The notes below the pieces were generated by a model. That model did no database searches, had not been told where the DNA came from, and worked only from the letters and a program-made list of their open reading frames with translations. A stretch of 64,000 nt of DNA from Epilithonimonas xixisoli. Its GTDB lineage: Bacteria > Bacteroidota > Bacteroidia > Flavobacteriales > Weeksellaceae. The DNA lies in assembly GCF_004365655.1 (NCBI RefSeq), contig NZ_SOEO01000002.1, positions 310,001 through 374,000 on the forward strand, written 5' to 3'. Below are positions 33,439-42,310 of this stretch, in pieces (the stretch's first letter is position 1; each line of letters starts with the position of its first letter). The position numbers were made by a program, and so were the translations under genes.

Positions 33439-36171
33439 TTATTTCTTGTTGAAATCTCCTGCAAACACAGAAGTCAATTTGTCTTCGCTGATGTATTTTC
33501 TAAGAACATCATTCACTTGAGAAACTTTAAGCGCTGATACTTTTGCTTCCAAAGCGTCGTACTCTTCCAAAGGAACGCCGTACTGAAGTTGGCCATTCAC
33601 CAAGTTCATCAAAGTATTGTCGTTTCCTAAACCTGTTTTTCTTGAGTTCAACCAAGATGTCAAGTTAGATTTGTACTCTTCTTCTGTGAAACCATCTTTC
33701 ACCGCTTTGTTCACCTCTTCTTTAAGCGCTTTGTTTACAGCGTCTTTCTTAGTTGGATTGTAGAATGCGTACCAGCCCCAAGATGCAACATTGCTTTCGA
33801 TTGGAATATTCACATAAGATCCTGCACCATAGCTGATTCCTTCTTTCTCACGAAGTCTTGTCGGAATTCTAGCAGTCAAGAAACCACCGCTTCCCAACAT
33901 TTCGTTTGCAATCACAAGCGCTGGATAATCTGGAGATTTTCTGTCCATAGAGAAAGAGATTTTTCCAACCGCAGCACCATTTTCTTTATCTGGTGTTAGA
34001 TACTCTTTGTCTTGTTTTTTGGTTGCGAACAATTCTGGTTTGATGTATTCGTATTTAGATTTAGAATCCCATTTCCCGAAAGTGCTTTCCAATAATGCAG
34101 TAGCTTCTTTTCCATCTACATCACCTACGATGCTACCAACGCCATTGTTACTTCCCAAAATTTTGTTGTAGAAATCTACAAGCTGGTCTCTCTTAACTTT
34201 TTTATTGTTTTCGATTTGCTCTTTAGTAGAATTTGTGTAATAAATACTTTCTTTAGGATAGTTCTGAGTGATTTTTTCGATCTCATTGAATGCGATAGAT
34301 TGTGGATCATTCAAAGAGCCTTCCAAATATGTGTTGTACTCGTTAACCGTTTTTGCTAATTCAGCTTCTGGGAAAGTAGATTCTGTCAAGATTTCTTTGA
34401 TCAATCCCATTACTTTTGGCAAGTTTTCTTTGTAAGTACTGAAGTTCACATACAAAGTTTGTCCACCAAATCCGAAGTTTACATTAGACTTCAAACCATC
34501 TAGCATATCTTGGATTTGCTCTTTTGTTTTGGATTTAGTTCCAGTTTTTAGAACCTGCGCCATTAGAGAACCAACGTCAGATTTACCGTTCAGATCTTTG
34601 TTGTTACTCACTGGGAAACGGAAACTTCCAAGGACTTTTCCTCCTTTGATTTCTTTTTTGATCAAGCCATATTTCATCCCGTTGCTCAACTTGCCTTCAA
34701 CAAGATTTGCTTTTAGGTTTTTGATGCTCGCTTCGAAAGGCGCTGTTTCTTTTTCAAGAGCTTTACCTTTGTAATTATCTGTAAGCGAAGCAATTTGCTC
34801 ATTAGAATATTCAACATTCTTCACTCTCACTTCATCTTTTGTAGGGATGAAAACACCAACTGTTCTGTTGTTAACTTTGAAATATTTATCAGCAACTTTT
34901 TGAACATCTGCAACAGTCAATTTCTCGATGTTATCTCTATAAAGCATTCCCAATTTGTAACTACCAGCTCCTACGATTTCCGTTAGGTTAATGGCAGATC
35001 CAATCGTATTATTCTTAATATTTTCGATTTGCTTAAGGATTTTCGCTTTTGCTCTTGCAACATCTTGCTCTGTATATTTGATAGTTGCCACTTTGTCCAA
35101 TTCTTTACGGAACTCTGTTTCAGTTGCCTTGATGTCTTTATCAGCTGGAACTTCCAATCCGAAATACATAAAACTCGCATCTCTCACCAATGGCTGATAA
35201 GCATAAACAGAAGCCGCTTTTTGAGAATCGATCATTGCTTTGTAAAGATATCCAGAAGGATCAGCAGTCAAGATTTCTTGTAAAGCATCCAAGGCTGCAT
35301 AATCTTTGTCTGCATAAGGCGCCGTGTGATAAAGAGCTCCAACAACTTTGCTGTCTCCAGCACGCTTCAACTCTACGAAACGCTCACCATCTTGAGGTGG
35401 CTCTACTGTGTAAGGTGCTTCCAAGACTCTGCTCGGTTTTGGAATCGTTGAGAAGAACTGAGAGATGTACTCCAACGTTTTCTTCTCATCAAATTTCCCT
35501 GCAACGATCAATGTAGCATTGTCTGGCTGATAATATTTTTCATAGAATTTTCTAAGCGTTACTGCTTTTACTCTTTCTACATCTTCTTTACTTCCAATCG
35601 TACTGTTTCCGTAGTTGTGCCAAAGATAAGCAGTGGAAACAATTCTCTCCATCAATACACCACTTGGGCTGTTTTCTCCAATTTCGAACTCATTTCTTAC
35701 AACAGAGAATTCTTTATCAAGATCAGACTGAAGAATCGTTGCATTGATCATTCTGTCAGCTTCCATTTCTAGGAACCATTTCATATTTTCGTCGTTAGAC
35801 GGGAAAACTTCGTAATAGTTTGTTCTGTCGTACCAAGTTGTTCCGTTGGCATTTCCACCTTTATCAGACAACATTTTTTTGATATCACCTAATTTTTTGG
35901 TGCTTTTGAACAACATATGCTCTAGCAAATGTGCCATTCCTTTTTCTCCGTAGCCCTCGTGTTTAGAACCAACATTGTAAACGATATTTACAACTGCGTT
36001 GCTTTGGGATGGGTCAGAAAGCAAAAGAACTTTCATTCCGTTGCTTAAGGAATATTCTTTGATGCCTTCTGTGTTACTAATGAATTTTGGAGTTTCAGCT
36101 TTTTGAGAATACACGGGCGTATAAATACCCGCATAAAATACGACTGCTGCAGTCAGTAGAAGATTCTTCAT
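33439..36171 (-). CDS. M16 family (insulinase/pitrilysin-like) zinc peptidase
   Basis: A 910-residue exported protease. The signal peptide ends VYSQ near residue 23. The first M16 domain carries the inverted zinc motif HLLEH (His81, Glu84, His85). The second half keeps the fold but lacks the HxxEH motif (NGMKYGLIKKEIKGG region), as usual in two-domain M16 enzymes in which only the first half is catalytic. It probably degrades peptides in the periplasm. Confidence 0.92.
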   Translation of the reverse strand: MKNLLLTAAVVFYAGIYTPVYSQKAETPKFISNTEGIKEYSLSNGMKVLLLSDPSQSNAVVNIVYNVGSKHEGYGEKGMAHLLEHMLFKSTKKLGDIKKMLSDKGGNANGTTWYDRTNYYEVFPSNDENMKWFLEMEADRMINATILQSDLDKEFSVVRNEFEIGENSPSGVLMERIVSTAYLWHNYGNSTIGSKEDVERVKAVTLRKFYEKYYQPDNATLIVAGKFDEKKTLEYISQFFSTIPKPSRVLEAPYTVEPPQDGERFVELKRAGDSKVVGALYHTAPYADKDYAALDALQEILTADPSGYLYKAMIDSQKAASVYAYQPLVRDASFMYFGLEVPADKDIKATETEFRKELDKVATIKYTEQDVARAKAKILKQIENIKNNTIGSAINLTEIVGAGSYKLGMLYRDNIEKLTVADVQKVADKYFKVNNRTVGVFIPTKDEVRVKNVEYSNEQIASLTDNYKGKALEKETAPFEASIKNLKANLVEGKLSNGMKYGLIKKEIKGGKVLGSFRFPVSNNKDLNGKSDVGSLMAQVLKTGTKSKTKEQIQDMLDGLKSNVNFGFGGQTLYVNFSTYKENLPKVMGLIKEILTESTFPEAELAKTVNEYNTYLEGSLNDPQSIAFNEIEKITQNYPKESIYYTNSTKEQIENNKKVKRDQLVDFYNKILGSNNGVGSIVGDVDGKEATALLESTFGKWDSKSKYEYIKPELFATKKQDKEYLTPDKENGAAVGKISFSMDRKSPDYPALVIANEMLGSGGFLTARIPTRLREKEGISYGAGSYVNIPIESNVASWGWYAFYNPTKKDAVNKALKEEVNKAVKDGFTEEEYKSNLTSWLNSRKTGLGNDNTLMNLVNGQLQYGVPLEEYDALEAKVSALKVSQVNDVLRKYISEDKLTSVFAGDFNKK

Positions 36172-36270
36172 GTGATAATAGTTAATTTTAAGTTTCTAAA
36201 AATAATAACTTTTTAATTAAAAATATATTGTGCATTCATATTTATGAAAATCTTAACGTAATATTGCCAA

Positions 36271-36825
36271 ATGTTAGTTGAAAAAGTCATTTTAGGTATC
36301 GATCCGGGAACAAGCATTATGGGATTTGGAATTATTTCAGTCAAAGGAAATAAGATGGAATTGCTTGCTATGCACGAGTTAATTCTAAAAAAATACGAAA
36401 ATCACGAGACCAAATTGAAAGTTATTTTTGACAAAACATTGGCCTTGATCGATGAATATCATCCCGACGAAACAGCTTTGGAAGCACCATTTTTCGGTAA
36501 GAATGTCCAAAGTATGTTGAAGCTTGGTAGAGCGCAAGGTGTTGCCATTGCCGCCAGTCTTCACAGAAACATTCCCATCACAGAATACTCTCCGAAAAAA
36601 GTAAAAATGGCAATCACGGGAAACGGAAATGCCAGCAAAGAACAAGTTGCAGGAATGCTTCAAAATCTATTGAAATTAAAAGAATTTCCCACGAAATACC
36701 TGGATGCGTCTGATGGTTTGGCAGTTGCCGTTTGTCATCATTTTAATTCTGGAACTATATCAACCGACAAATCTTACTCAGGCTGGGACAGTTTTCTAAA
36801 ACAGAATCCGGATAGGATTAAATAG
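36271..36825 (+). CDS. ruvC: Crossover junction endodeoxyribonuclease RuvC
   Basis: A 184-residue Holliday junction resolvase. The four acidic catalytic residues can be placed: Asp11 in LGIDPGT, Glu71 in LEAPFFGKN, and Asp145 and Asp148 in LDASDGLAVA. It cuts four-way junctions during recombination repair with RuvAB. It is divergent from the M16 protease gene and alone. Confidence 0.95.
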   Translation: MLVEKVILGIDPGTSIMGFGIISVKGNKMELLAMHELILKKYENHETKLKVIFDKTLALIDEYHPDETALEAPFFGKNVQSMLKLGRAQGVAIAASLHRNIPITEYSPKKVKMAITGNGNASKEQVAGMLQNLLKLKEFPTKYLDASDGLAVAVCHHFNSGTISTDKSYSGWDSFLKQNPDRIK

Positions 36826-36846
36826 TGGATTGAATTTTATTTTTTT

Positions 36847-36869
36847 GTCAGGCTGAGGTTCTCGAAGCC
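36847..36869. repeat. Degenerate single arm of the REP-like repeat
   Basis: gtcaggctgaggttctcgaa resembles the right arm of the hairpin at 29979-29994 with a few changes. No partner arm is visible. Confidence 0.45.
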
Positions 36870-36910
36870 TTTTTATTAAATATCTCATCTATTTTCTTGT
36901 TTCTTATCCC

Positions 36911-36941
36911 TTGATTCTTGTCTTCTGATTTTCTATCTTTG
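36911..36941 (+). promoter_or_regulatory. Promoter giving a nearly leaderless mRNA
   Basis: TTG at 36911-36913 and TATCTTTG at 36934-36941 are 20 bases apart. The -7 box ends five bases before the ATG, so the transcript should begin at or very near the start codon. Confidence 0.65.
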
Positions 36942-36946
36942 AATCG

Positions 36947-39073
36947 ATGAATAATTCTCTTTTCGAAATCGTAGAACACACCAACCGCAGCATTTTTCTC
37001 ACCGGAAAAGCAGGAACAGGGAAGACTACATTTCTAAACGACTTTGTAAAAAAAACCAAGAAAAAACACATTGTAGTTGCGCCGACAGGGATTGCGGCCA
37101 TCAATGCTGGTGGCGTTACGATCCATTCGATGTTTGGATTGCCACTCAGAACTTTTCTCCCGACTACAGAAAGAATTGATCAAAATCTCGGAAACAATAT
37201 TCCGGATCTGATGGTTCATTTCAAATACCGAAAAGACAAACTGAAACTTCTCCGCGAAATCGAAATTATCATTATAGATGAAGCGTCGATGTTGCGTTCT
37301 GACGTTTTGGATATGATGGATTTTTCACTGAGACACGTTCGCAGAAATCAGCAGAAGTTCGGTGGAGTTCAGATGTTATTTATCGGTGACCTTTACCAGT
37401 TGCCTCCGGTTGTGAGAGACGAATATATCTTGGCAATGTACTATTCTTCGCCGTTTTTCTTTCACGCCAAAGCTTTGGAAGGCAGTAATTTCATCACTTT
37501 GGAATTGACGAAAGTTTACCGACAAACCGACGAACATTTCCTCGAAATCCTCAACGCTATCCGAGACGGAATTACCGAAGACATCGACTTCGAAACTTTG
37601 AACGAAAGGTATCAGCCAGACTTTGACCCAAAGGATGAAGCTTACGTCTATCTCTGTTCGCACAACAAAATGGCGGACGATATTAATCAAAAAAAAATAA
37701 AAGAACTTGGAGGAAGAGCGCATTCTTATACGGCCGATGTGAAAGGTGATTTCAAGGAAACGCAATATCCTAATGATGAGGTTTTGGAATTGAAGATTGG
37801 AGCGCAAATTATGTTCATCCGAAATGACACTTCACCAGACAAAAAATATTACAACGGAAAATTAGCACAAATTTCTTATCTCGATGAAGATGAAATCTCC
37901 GTAATCCTCGATGGAAGCGAAGAAGAAATCACTTTAAAAGCAGAAACTTGGGAACAGAAAAAATATTCTTTGGATGATGAAAAGAACATCAAAGAAGAAG
38001 TTTTAGGAAGTTTCAAACAGTTTCCGATTCGGCTCGCTTGGGCTGTTACGATTCATAAAAGTCAAGGTTTGACGTTTGACCGATTGATTATTGATGCCGG
38101 GAAAAGTTTTGCTTCCGGACAGGTTTACGTGGCGCTTTCCCGTTGTCGAACTTTAGAAGGAATTGTTTTGAAATCGAAGATTACGCCTGAAGTTATTTTC
38201 TCTGACAAACGGGTTTCGAAGTTTCAAGATGAGACGCACGCTAATTCGAAAATTGAGGAAATTCTTAATTCTGAAAAGTACGATTACAGCATACAGAAAG
38301 TCATTAGAAGAATCGATTGTGTGTGGTTTGTTTCCGCTTTGGAAAGCTGGATGGTGATGACCCGAAGCAGCAAATCCATTGACAAAGACCAATCGCAAAA
38401 GCTTTACATCACTTTAAAATCCGAAATAGAAAATCTGACATCTATCTTCCAGAAATTTGAAAGAATCTTACTTCAGAAAACCCAAAAATTCCTGAAAGGT
38501 GAAGAGGAATGGCAAGAAGTTGAGGTCAAAGCAAAAGGCGCTGTCAATTTCTTTTTTTCTAATGTCAACGAGAAAGTTTTTTCGCCGCTTAAAGATTTTT
38601 ATTCTGAGACGAAAGGTGTCAAAGGACTAAAAGCATTCAATGAAGATTTTCGTGTTTGGTTGGATGATCTGGAGGAATATTTGAAAGATCTGAAAGACGT
38701 TCATCTTTTGGAAACCCCATTGTTTGACAAGGAAAAAGATGCAGTCATCTCAATGTCCATCAACAAAGTTCCGACGCACGTTTTGACCTACCAATTGTTC
38801 CAAGACGGAAAAACCATTTCGGAAATTGCGAGAGAACGAGGCTTGGTCAATTCTACAATTTTTGGACATTTATCCAAATATGCTGAGCAGAATTTGCTTG
38901 ATAAAAGCGACTTATTGAGAATCTATCCAAAGGAAAAAGTAAATGCTTTTGAAAAAGTTTTCAAGCAAAGTCCGAAAGAGAACATCAATGATTGGAAAGC
39001 TGCCTTGCCTGCGGATTTTGATTATGGAGAGATTCGCTTGATTTGGAATTATTATTTGAATTTGAAGAAGTAG
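36947..39073 (+). CDS. Pif1/RecD-like helicase with C-terminal helix-turn-helix
   Basis: A 708-residue SF1B-type helicase. Walker A GKAGTGKTT starts at residue 20; IIIDEASML is the Walker B; QMLFIGDLYQLPPV is motif III; and AWAVTIHKSQGLTFDRL with VYVALSRCRTLEGI gives motifs V-VI. After the helicase core an extra ~250 residues end in a small HTH (SEIARERGLVNSTIFGHLSKY) of the type found in RecQ-like proteins. It probably unwinds or remodels DNA in repair or replication. Confidence 0.88.
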   Translation: MNNSLFEIVEHTNRSIFLTGKAGTGKTTFLNDFVKKTKKKHIVVAPTGIAAINAGGVTIHSMFGLPLRTFLPTTERIDQNLGNNIPDLMVHFKYRKDKLKLLREIEIIIIDEASMLRSDVLDMMDFSLRHVRRNQQKFGGVQMLFIGDLYQLPPVVRDEYILAMYYSSPFFFHAKALEGSNFITLELTKVYRQTDEHFLEILNAIRDGITEDIDFETLNERYQPDFDPKDEAYVYLCSHNKMADDINQKKIKELGGRAHSYTADVKGDFKETQYPNDEVLELKIGAQIMFIRNDTSPDKKYYNGKLAQISYLDEDEISVILDGSEEEITLKAETWEQKKYSLDDEKNIKEEVLGSFKQFPIRLAWAVTIHKSQGLTFDRLIIDAGKSFASGQVYVALSRCRTLEGIVLKSKITPEVIFSDKRVSKFQDETHANSKIEEILNSEKYDYSIQKVIRRIDCVWFVSALESWMVMTRSSKSIDKDQSQKLYITLKSEIENLTSIFQKFERILLQKTQKFLKGEEEWQEVEVKAKGAVNFFFSNVNEKVFSPLKDFYSETKGVKGLKAFNEDFRVWLDDLEEYLKDLKDVHLLETPLFDKEKDAVISMSINKVPTHVLTYQLFQDGKTISEIARERGLVNSTIFGHLSKYAEQNLLDKSDLLRIYPKEKVNAFEKVFKQSPKENINDWKAALPADFDYGEIRLIWNYYLNLKK

Positions 39074-39121
39074 TTTTAAACATAAAGCTGACGAACTTAC
39101 GGTTAGAATTATCTAAATAAA

Positions 39122-39149
39122 AAAGTCGCAAATTTTACTTTGCGACTTT
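39122..39149. terminator. Bidirectional terminator
   Basis: The stem aaagtcgcaa / ttgcgacttt (39122-39131, 39140-39149) lies between the converging helicase and serS genes with A/T runs on both sides. Confidence 0.85.
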
Positions 39150-39170
39150 CATTTTATTATAGAATTTGAA

Positions 39171-40439
39171 TTAATTAATCAATTCAAATCTTGCATATTC
39201 TGCGATTTTCTTTGGTAATTTGATTCCTTCTTCTGTTTGGTTGTTTTCTAACAAAGCGGCCATAATTCTTGGCAAAGCCATTGCAGAACCATTCAGTGTG
39301 TGAACCAATTGCGATTTTCCGTCCGCTTTGTAACGGCATTTCAAACGGTTGGCCTGGAACGTTTCGAAGTTGGAAACAGAACTTACTTCCAACCATTTTT
39401 CCTGCGCTGCACTCCAAACTTCGAAGTCATAAGTCATTGCCGCGGCAAAACCTGTGTCGCCACCGCAAAGTCTCAAGATTCTGTAAGGCAATTCCAAATC
39501 TTCCAAAATGGATTTGATATGTTCTACCATTTCTTCCAAAACGGCGTAAGAATTTTCAGGTTTTTCAAGCCTTACAATCTCCACTTTTTCGAATTGGTGA
39601 AGTCTGTTCAAACCTCTCACGTGCGCGCCATAACTTCCAGCTTCTCTTCTGTAGCATTGAGAAAACGCCGTATTTTTTATTGGCAAATCCTTTTCATCCA
39701 ACAAAACATCGCGGTAAAGATTCGTAACCGGAACTTCCGCCGTTGGAATCAAATATAAATCATCTGCATTGATGTAGTACATTTGTCCTTCTTTATCGGG
39801 CAATTGTCCAGTTCCGTAGCCAGAAGCTTCGTTCACAACGTGTGGCGGATTTACTTCCAGATAACCTGCGTCAACATTCTTATCCAAGAAATATTGAACC
39901 AAAGCTCTTTGCAATCTTGCACCTTTCCCGAAATAAACAGGAAAACCAGCGCCAGCAATTTTAACGCCCAATTCGAAGTCAATCAAATTGTATTTTTTCG
40001 CCAATTCCCAATGTGGAATTGCGCCTTCGCCAAGACCTTCTACCGTTGTAGATTCGTAAATAATCTCGTTATCATCGGCAGAAACTCCGGCAACAACTTT
40101 CTCGTACGGAATGTTCGGGATTTGATAAAGAATATTGAGAAGAGTTTTCTCAGATTCATTCAATTGGTTTTGCAATTCTTTGCTGGATTCTTTGAACTGC
40201 GAAGTTTTGGATTTTGCAACTTCAGCTTCCTCTTTTTTTCCGTCTTTCATCAAGATTCCGATTTCTTTCGAAATTTTGTTAATTTCGGAAAGTTGTGAGT
40301 CTAGCTCAAACTGTAATCTTTTTCTTTCGTCGTCAGCGTTGATTGCTTGATCGACCAAATCTAATTCCTTGAAGCTTCTTTTCTTCAAGCCTTCCAAAAC
40401 GCGCTCTTTGTTCTCGCGCAAAAAATTAACCTGTAACAT
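39171..40439 (-). CDS. serS: Serine-tRNA ligase
   Basis: A 422-residue class II synthetase. The N-terminal ~100 residues form the tRNA-binding coiled coil (Lys/Glu-rich, KSKTSQFKESSKELQNQLNE). Motif 2 is visible in FSQCYRREAGSYG and motif 3 in ALPRIMAALLE. It charges tRNA-Ser. Full length and intact. Confidence 0.96.
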   Translation of the reverse strand: MLQVNFLRENKERVLEGLKKRSFKELDLVDQAINADDERKRLQFELDSQLSEINKISKEIGILMKDGKKEEAEVAKSKTSQFKESSKELQNQLNESEKTLLNILYQIPNIPYEKVVAGVSADDNEIIYESTTVEGLGEGAIPHWELAKKYNLIDFELGVKIAGAGFPVYFGKGARLQRALVQYFLDKNVDAGYLEVNPPHVVNEASGYGTGQLPDKEGQMYYINADDLYLIPTAEVPVTNLYRDVLLDEKDLPIKNTAFSQCYRREAGSYGAHVRGLNRLHQFEKVEIVRLEKPENSYAVLEEMVEHIKSILEDLELPYRILRLCGGDTGFAAAMTYDFEVWSAAQEKWLEVSSVSNFETFQANRLKCRYKADGKSQLVHTLNGSAMALPRIMAALLENNQTEEGIKLPKKIAEYARFELIN

Positions 40440-40442
40440 TAT

Positions 40443-40512
40443 TGTTGGGTGTTAGGTGTTTGATGTTGGGTGTTGTAGCGGAACTTCCATCATCCAGCTT
40501 CCATCACCCAAC
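40443..40512. repeat. TGTTGGGTG / CACCCAAC inverted repeat element
   Basis: The gap upstream of serS contains direct copies of gttgggtgtt (40444 and 40465) and, inverted, catcacccaac at about 40502-40512 with a degenerate cttccatcatcc before it. Confidence 0.6.
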
Positions 40513-40536
40513 AGAACTTTTGCAAATTTAAGGATT

Positions 40537-41043
40537 TTATTTCACGATTGTGACAATGTTTGGTTGTCCTTGAGTTTTTGTAAATTTCAAATCGCCATTG
40601 TACCAAAGTTTCGAGATTTGAAACAATGATGGTGTGGATTTGTACTCAATTTTAATGGTATCATCAACATTTGTCACTACTGAGTTTTGAGTTCTTGATA
40701 ATCTTAAAACAAATTGAGAATAATAAGTTTGTTCATTATCATTGCTCAAAGAATCGATTTTCAAACGAATTGCACCAGCGGGATAATCCAGATATGTGAT
40801 TGTGTCAGAATCTTTCAACAAGCTAAATCCAGAAACAGGAGTCAAATCCCGTTCGCCCAAAATATCAAGTAGAGCAACATTCGTAAAAGACCCATCAATT
40901 CTAGGATTCAACAAATCCGGATTGGAGGAACTCTTCATATAAAGTTTCAAAACCTGGTCTATGGTTTGCGTCTCCGTCTCGTCTCCTTGGCAAGAGAAAA
41001 GGAGCAAAATAGCGGATAAAATTGTGAATATCTTGAGTCTCAT
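40537..41043 (-). CDS. Lipoprotein of unknown function
   Basis: A 168-residue protein with a lipoprotein signal (MRLKIFTILSAILLLFSC, lipid Cys at 18). The mature part is beta-rich, without named motifs. It follows the flippase gene by 22 bases on the same strand and may belong to the same transcript. Confidence 0.65.
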   Translation of the reverse strand: MRLKIFTILSAILLLFSCQGDETETQTIDQVLKLYMKSSSNPDLLNPRIDGSFTNVALLDILGERDLTPVSGFSLLKDSDTITYLDYPAGAIRLKIDSLSNDNEQTYYSQFVLRLSRTQNSVVTNVDDTIKIEYKSTPSLFQISKLWYNGDLKFTKTQGQPNIVTIVK

Positions 41044-41065
41044 CTTTGCAAAGATAAAAATTCTT

Positions 41066-42310
41066 TCACGACAATTTTCTGTAATGAGACAAGAATCCGC
41101 TCATTAACAATAAACCTGTGATGAATAAAGTGACTGATTGGGAAATCGCCATTCCTTCTATCCCAAATTTCGGAACTAGGAAAATGGACAAAGCAACTAA
41201 AACGACCAAAGCTATTGCAGAAATAATGGTATTGTACTCCATTTTCCCAACAGCCGACAATAGATTTCCGTAGAGATTTCTCATCAACATATTGAGAAGA
41301 AATGCACTGGTTAAAATTAAAAATGATGTTTCGATTCCCTGATATTTTTCACCAAAAAATAATTTCACAATAAAGTCATCAAGCAAAAACATTGCGAAGA
41401 AAATGCTTATGCAAAGCGGAATGAAAATCTTGTAATAATTTGAAATATAGTACTTTATAAAATTTTTATTTTGATGATTTCTAGCCAGTTCTGGGAAATC
41501 GCTTTGCATAAAAGTCATTGCGATGAAGGTCAAATTGGCTGGAATCAAAATAGCGGTTTTGTAATTGGCAACTGCAGATTCATTCATCAAAAATCCCATT
41601 AAAATAATATCAAGTGAGAATAATGCATCGCCCAAAACTGCAGTCCCCGCAGTAAAAAGCCCATATTTCCAGATTTCTTTTTTTGAAAGTTTGAGTTCAA
41701 TTTTTTCTGATAGATTGATGCTTTTAAACCAAAACAAAGCGAAGAACGGCATCAACGTCATCGCAATCAAATATCCTATAATTCCGAAGAAATATGTTAG
41801 AATCAAAATCAAAACTAAGCCCGAAATATTGACAACATTATTCAGTCTTGCAAACTCTTTATTTCTTCTTGTAATCCGCAATTGCGACTGAATGTGATTG
41901 TAAAAAAAAACACCAATCAGCCTTACAGCAAAAGCAATGAAAAGAAAGATTATCTTCTCAAATCGATCCAAATAAAAAAATGAGCACAGCAAAAAAATGA
42001 AACTAAGCAAGATCTGATAATAAAAACCCTGCTTCAAAAGATAGGCAGAAACTGCGTTTCTTTCCTTCGAATTTTTCGCAATCGAACCATATCTTAACAA
42101 AATCTGCTGACTTCCAAATCCGCTAAACGCCAGAAATACAGCCGACAAAGACGCGACAATGCTTATCAATCCAAAATCATTTTCGGACAACAATCTGATG
42201 ATAATAAGCGACCCGATGAATCCACAAATCTTCGCCACAAGCAAAGATCCAAAGACAAAATGACCTTTGTTTTTTAGAAAATTTCTTAGAAAATCCGAGA
42301 GGCTTCCCAC
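41066..42310 (-). CDS. Polysaccharide flippase (MOP superfamily, Wzx-like)
   Basis: A 414-residue protein with about twelve membrane segments and the typical Wzx opening: a basic N-terminus, then FGSLLVAKICGFIGSLIIIRLLSENDFGLISIVASL. Members move lipid-linked sugar units across the inner membrane. Its start overlaps the end of the asparagine-synthase-like gene, and a glycosyltransferase is further upstream, so it belongs to a small glycan unit. Confidence 0.85.
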   Translation of the reverse strand: MGSLSDFLRNFLKNKGHFVFGSLLVAKICGFIGSLIIIRLLSENDFGLISIVASLSAVFLAFSGFGSQQILLRYGSIAKNSKERNAVSAYLLKQGFYYQILLSFIFLLCSFFYLDRFEKIIFLFIAFAVRLIGVFFYNHIQSQLRITRRNKEFARLNNVVNISGLVLILILTYFFGIIGYLIAMTLMPFFALFWFKSINLSEKIELKLSKKEIWKYGLFTAGTAVLGDALFSLDIILMGFLMNESAVANYKTAILIPANLTFIAMTFMQSDFPELARNHQNKNFIKYYISNYYKIFIPLCISIFFAMFLLDDFIVKLFFGEKYQGIETSFLILTSAFLLNMLMRNLYGNLLSAVGKMEYNTIISAIALVVLVALSIFLVPKFGIEGMAISQSVTLFITGLLLMSGFLSHYRKLS

